Below the pieces are notes generated by a model, which was not told the origin of the DNA, searched no databases, and worked only from the letters and a program-made list of their open reading frames with translations. Of a stretch of DNA of 7,910 nucleotides, positions 5,227 to 7,910 are shown one piece after another. The translations under genes and the position numbers were made by a program. Origin of the DNA: Saprospiraceae bacterium (GTDB lineage: Bacteria; Bacteroidota; Bacteroidia; Chitinophagales; Saprospiraceae); contig JALHPW010000218.1 in NCBI GenBank assembly GCA_022842255.1, positions 1-7,910 of the forward strand. Reading direction: 5' to 3'. Position 1 is the stretch's first letter. Every line of letters begins with the position of its first letter.

Positions 5227-7644
5227 ATGCTAACTCATTACGTTCGTTTTCTGCTCCGAAAACAGCCCATGTTTACGGCATTGAACTTTACAGGCCTGGT
5301 CATTGGCATCACGGCAGCCATGTTGTTGTTTGGGTTTGTGCGCTATGAACAACTTTATGACCAACAAAGCCCCCACGCCAGCCAAATCTGGCGGGTATTC
5401 AACCAAACCTTCGATGGCACGTCGGTCATCACCAAAGATGCCAACACCCACAGTGCGGTAGGCCCCACCCTGAAGGCCGAAGTCCCGGGGGTTACAGATT
5501 ATGCCAGGTTGTACTGCGGCAATACACCAGAGGTGGTGGTGATTGCCAACCAGCAGCCTTTTGAGGTGATGCGCTGTTATATGACAGACCCTGGTTTTTT
5601 GAGGATGTTCCCTCAAAAAGGCTTGCAAGGAAACCTGGCAACCTGCCTGGATGCACCCAAAGTGGCCGTGCTTTCTGAAACCCAATCGAAACGACTGTTC
5701 GGTACTACAGATGCCCTTGGAAAAACTTTCCGGGTCACAGAAGGCATGATGGCAGGTACCTACACGGTGTCTGCCGTGGTAAATGACCCGCCCGAGCACA
5801 CGCACCTGAAATACGACATCCTGTTGTCGTACGCCACCCGCTATGCCGATGGGCATGAGGATAATTTTGACTCGTACTGGGATTACAACTACTTCCAACT
5901 GGCACCTGGTACCGACCCGGAAACCGTGCGCCGCAAACTGGCCAACATCAACGAAACATTCCTAAAAAACGACGGGATTCAGCTTGATATTCAACGTTTT
6001 ACGGATATTCACCTGCACTCTGACCTCACCTACGAACTCGAACCCAATGGTAACGCCCGAACGGTTCAGTTCCTGGGCTTGATTGCCTTGCTCATCCTGG
6101 GCATCGCGTTTATCAATTTTGTCAACCTGGCCACCGCTTTTGCCAACGAACGCGGCAAGGAAGTAGGCATCCGAAAGGCCATTGGCGCAAGTCGAGGCAT
6201 GCTTACCGCCCAGTTTTTCCTGGAAAGCCTGTTATTGAGTGCCGCTGCGTTTAGCGTTTCGGCGGCTTGTGTGGGACAGTTGTTGCCCTGGTTTGGCGAC
6301 TTGATTGGCCGGCCCTTAAACCTTTCGGCCTTCGATTGGACTTTTTGGGCCGGTAGCGCTGGTGTCGTGATCCTGATGGCGGGTTTGGCCGGATTGTACC
6401 CTGCCCTGCAATTGTCGGGTTTCCGCCCGGCGGAAGCCTTGCGGGGACGGTTTGCACTCGGTCAGGGAGCGATGCTGCGCAAGGGCCTGGTGGTCACACA
6501 ATTTATAGGGGCGGTTGGGTTGATTTTTGGGGTGCTGGTGGTGAGTAAACAACTCAATTTTTTAAAAAACCACGAACTCGGGGCACAAATCGACCAAATC
6601 GTAACCCTCAAATCCGTCAAAAGAGAAAGTCGCGAGGATACCCTCGCAAGCCGCAAGCTGGCGCTGCTCAAAAACGCCTGCGAACAAATGCCGGGGGTGC
6701 AGGGGGTCGCCTTTTCAAGCATAGCACCCGGCCTGGGCATCAATGGGATCAGCGGAAGCAACCGCCCCTTGCATTGGACACAGAAGCCTGATTTTGCGCG
6801 GATTACCTCTTATTTTATCAATACCGACGAGCGTTTTTTTGAACTCTACGGAATCAAGGTCTTGGCTGGCCAGCACCGGCTTCAAGCCGATCAAAGGGCC
6901 CGTTACAGCACCGTCAGCATCAACCGAACCATGATGAAGGCACTCGGTTTCCCTTCCCCGGAAGCCGCCATTGGACAACAGATTGCCTATGAAAACAGCG
7001 AAGGTGGGGCCAGCATGACCGTGGGTGCCGTCATCGAGGATTTTCACATCGAATCTTTAAAAAACACACCGAAGCCCACGTTATATTATTGTTTCGCACC
7101 GGAACAACTGAATTATGTGTCCGTAAAAATTGACCCGGGGCACATGACTTCTACCCTGAGCGCCCTGCAAGGAGCCTGGTCGGGCATCTACCCGGAAACG
7201 CCGTTTCGGTACTGGTTTTTGGACCAACATTTTGCCCAACAATACCGCAGCGAGACGCAGTTCGGGCAGGTGTTCGGCTTGTTTGCCGCCCTGGCCATCC
7301 TCATCTCTTGTCTGGGCTTGCTCAGTCTGACCGCCTACAATGTGCAACACCGGCGCAAGGAAATCGGCATCCGCAAGGTATTGGGGGCCAGCGTGGCAGG
7401 CATCACGACTTTGTTGGCCAAAGACTTCCTGAAATTGGTCCTGATCGCTATCCTCATCGCCTCCCCCATCGCGTATCACTTCATGAATAAATGGCTGGCA
7501 GATTTTGCGTATCGCATTGATATTCAGTGGTGGTTGTTTGTATTGGCAGGTGGGGTAGCGGTAGTGGTTTCAGTTTTGACCGTGGGTTTCCTAAGTGTGA
7601 AAGCAGCCCTTACAAACCCCGTCAAATCCTTGCGCAACGAATAA
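5227..7644 (+). CDS. ABC transporter permease 3, MacB/FtsX family, eight-helix double-domain type
   Basis: An 805-residue permease, more distant from 1 and 2. It opens MLTHYVRFLLRKQPMFTALN, has helix 1 at about 18-38, a first periplasmic domain (39-281), helices 2-4 (282-304, 331-352, 373-393), helix 5 (421-440), a second periplasmic domain (441-682) and helices 6-8 (683-705, 735-752, 769-787). Coupling motifs are KEVGIRKAIGAS (311-322) and KEIGIRKVLGAS (711-722). The first periplasmic domain carries three cysteines (97, 117, 140), unlike permeases 1 and 2, so a disulfide is possible. The C-terminal stretch (about 729-768) is almost the same as in permeases 1 and 2, but the DNA differs at many silent sites. 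The start at 5227 is chosen because the ATG at 5222 is in another frame and meets a stop after three codons. There is no ATPase domain; the substrate is unknown. Confidence 0.94.
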   Translation: MLTHYVRFLLRKQPMFTALNFTGLVIGITAAMLLFGFVRYEQLYDQQSPHASQIWRVFNQTFDGTSVITKDANTHSAVGPTLKAEVPGVTDYARLYCGNTPEVVVIANQQPFEVMRCYMTDPGFLRMFPQKGLQGNLATCLDAPKVAVLSETQSKRLFGTTDALGKTFRVTEGMMAGTYTVSAVVNDPPEHTHLKYDILLSYATRYADGHEDNFDSYWDYNYFQLAPGTDPETVRRKLANINETFLKNDGIQLDIQRFTDIHLHSDLTYELEPNGNARTVQFLGLIALLILGIAFINFVNLATAFANERGKEVGIRKAIGASRGMLTAQFFLESLLLSAAAFSVSAACVGQLLPWFGDLIGRPLNLSAFDWTFWAGSAGVVILMAGLAGLYPALQLSGFRPAEALRGRFALGQGAMLRKGLVVTQFIGAVGLIFGVLVVSKQLNFLKNHELGAQIDQIVTLKSVKRESREDTLASRKLALLKNACEQMPGVQGVAFSSIAPGLGINGISGSNRPLHWTQKPDFARITSYFINTDERFFELYGIKVLAGQHRLQADQRARYSTVSINRTMMKALGFPSPEAAIGQQIAYENSEGGASMTVGAVIEDFHIESLKNTPKPTLYYCFAPEQLNYVSVKIDPGHMTSTLSALQGAWSGIYPETPFRYWFLDQHFAQQYRSETQFGQVFGLFAALAILISCLGLLSLTAYNVQHRRKEIGIRKVLGASVAGITTLLAKDFLKLVLIAILIASPIAYHFMNKWLADFAYRIDIQWWLFVLAGGVAVVVSVLTVGFLSVKAALTNPVKSLRNE

Positions 7645-7693
7645 CGCTTCCTAGATATCAACCCCGTCTTATGGCCAACTAAACTACCACACC
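7645..7693 (+). other. Short spacer between permeases 3 and 4
   Basis: These 49 bases contain no copy of the palindromic repeat, no clear octamer steps, no hairpin with T-run and no recognised promoter. The end, ACTACCACACC before ATG, is A/C-rich like the other leaders and lacks a Shine-Dalgarno sequence. Co-transcription of permeases 3 and 4 is the simplest reading. Confidence 0.5.
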
Positions 7694-7910
7694 ATGTTTC
7701 AAAACGATATCAAAATCGCCTTGCGAAACCTGCGGGCAAACAAGTTTTTTACCCTCATCAACGTCATCGGGCTCGCGCTTGGCATGTCTGGCTGCCTAAC
7801 GGTCATCCAAATCATGCGCGACCAGCTGAGTTACGACCATTTTCACCCCAATGGCGACCGGACGTTCCGGGTTTTGTGCCAACAATTCGGTGCAAATGGC
7901 GAGGCCCAAG
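7694..7910 (+). CDS. ABC transporter permease 4, MacB/FtsX family, N-terminal part only (runs off window)
   Basis: The frame from the ATG at 7694 stays open for 72 codons to the window edge. It reads MFQNDIKIALRNLRANKFF, then a hydrophobic helix (about residues 20-43: TLINVIGLALGMSGCL and following), then QLSYDHFHPNGDRTFRV. This is the same opening as permeases 1 and 2: short basic helix ending in RNLRxNK, INxxGL helix, then YDxFHxxxDRxxR leading into the first periplasmic domain. It is therefore a fourth member of the array. Its length, second half and C-terminus are not visible, so whether it also carries the shared 3' block is unknown. Confidence 0.9.
   Translation, partial: MFQNDIKIALRNLRANKFFTLINVIGLALGMSGCLTVIQIMRDQLSYDHFHPNGDRTFRVLCQQFGANGEAQ

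Noticed and set aside
5230..5898. 222-codon open frame on the minus strand
   Set aside because: It lies wholly inside permease 3 in antisense, has no recognisable domain and no promoter, and is a typical by-product of GC-rich codon usage. The long antisense frames at 2847-3383 and 1325-1813 are rejected for the same reason.

Overview
The window holds a same-strand tandem array of ABC-transporter permease genes: three complete (about 800-820 codons each) and the 5' end of a fourth that runs off the right edge. All four start with the same short cytoplasmic helix plus first membrane segment. The three complete ones have the eight-helix, double MacB-type periplasmic domain / double FtsX layout that is common in Bacteroidota (Cytophagia, Saprospiria and relatives). 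Supporting signs of Bacteroidota are the absence of Shine-Dalgarno sequences, A/C-rich leaders before the start codons, and moderate GC. I cannot name the genus; a Saprospiraceae/Cytophagales-type organism is a guess. No ATP-binding subunit (Walker A/B, LSGGQ) is encoded here, so the ATPase must come from elsewhere.

Layout: 1-89 is the tail of a repeat element and an A/C-rich leader. 90-2534 is permease 1. 2535-2597 is a short spacer. 2598-5063 is permease 2, whose start I place 17 codons inside the longest ORF. 5064-5226 is a spacer dominated by a near-perfect 47-bp inverted repeat around a 34-bp centre. 5227-7644 is permease 3. 7645-7693 is a plain spacer. 7694 to the end is permease 4, partial. 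The short gaps and shared strand suggest co-transcription of 1-2 and of 3-4, with the hairpin between 2 and 3.

Two things go beyond a routine annotation. First, permeases 1 and 2 are diverged over most of their length but share a 212-bp block at their 3' ends (2298-2509 and 4827-5038) with only 5 differences, including silent sites. This fits recent gene conversion or segmental exchange of the last membrane helices. Second, the spacers before permeases 1 and 3 carry the same repeat family. It has long palindromic arms, G-rich/C-rich octamer steps (CAAATCCC, period 8) running toward the start codon, and a centre whose orientation appears reversed between the two copies. This could be a small non-autonomous palindromic element or a hairpin-forming regulatory repeat. 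I see no RNA gene, CRISPR array, transposase or canonical promoter.
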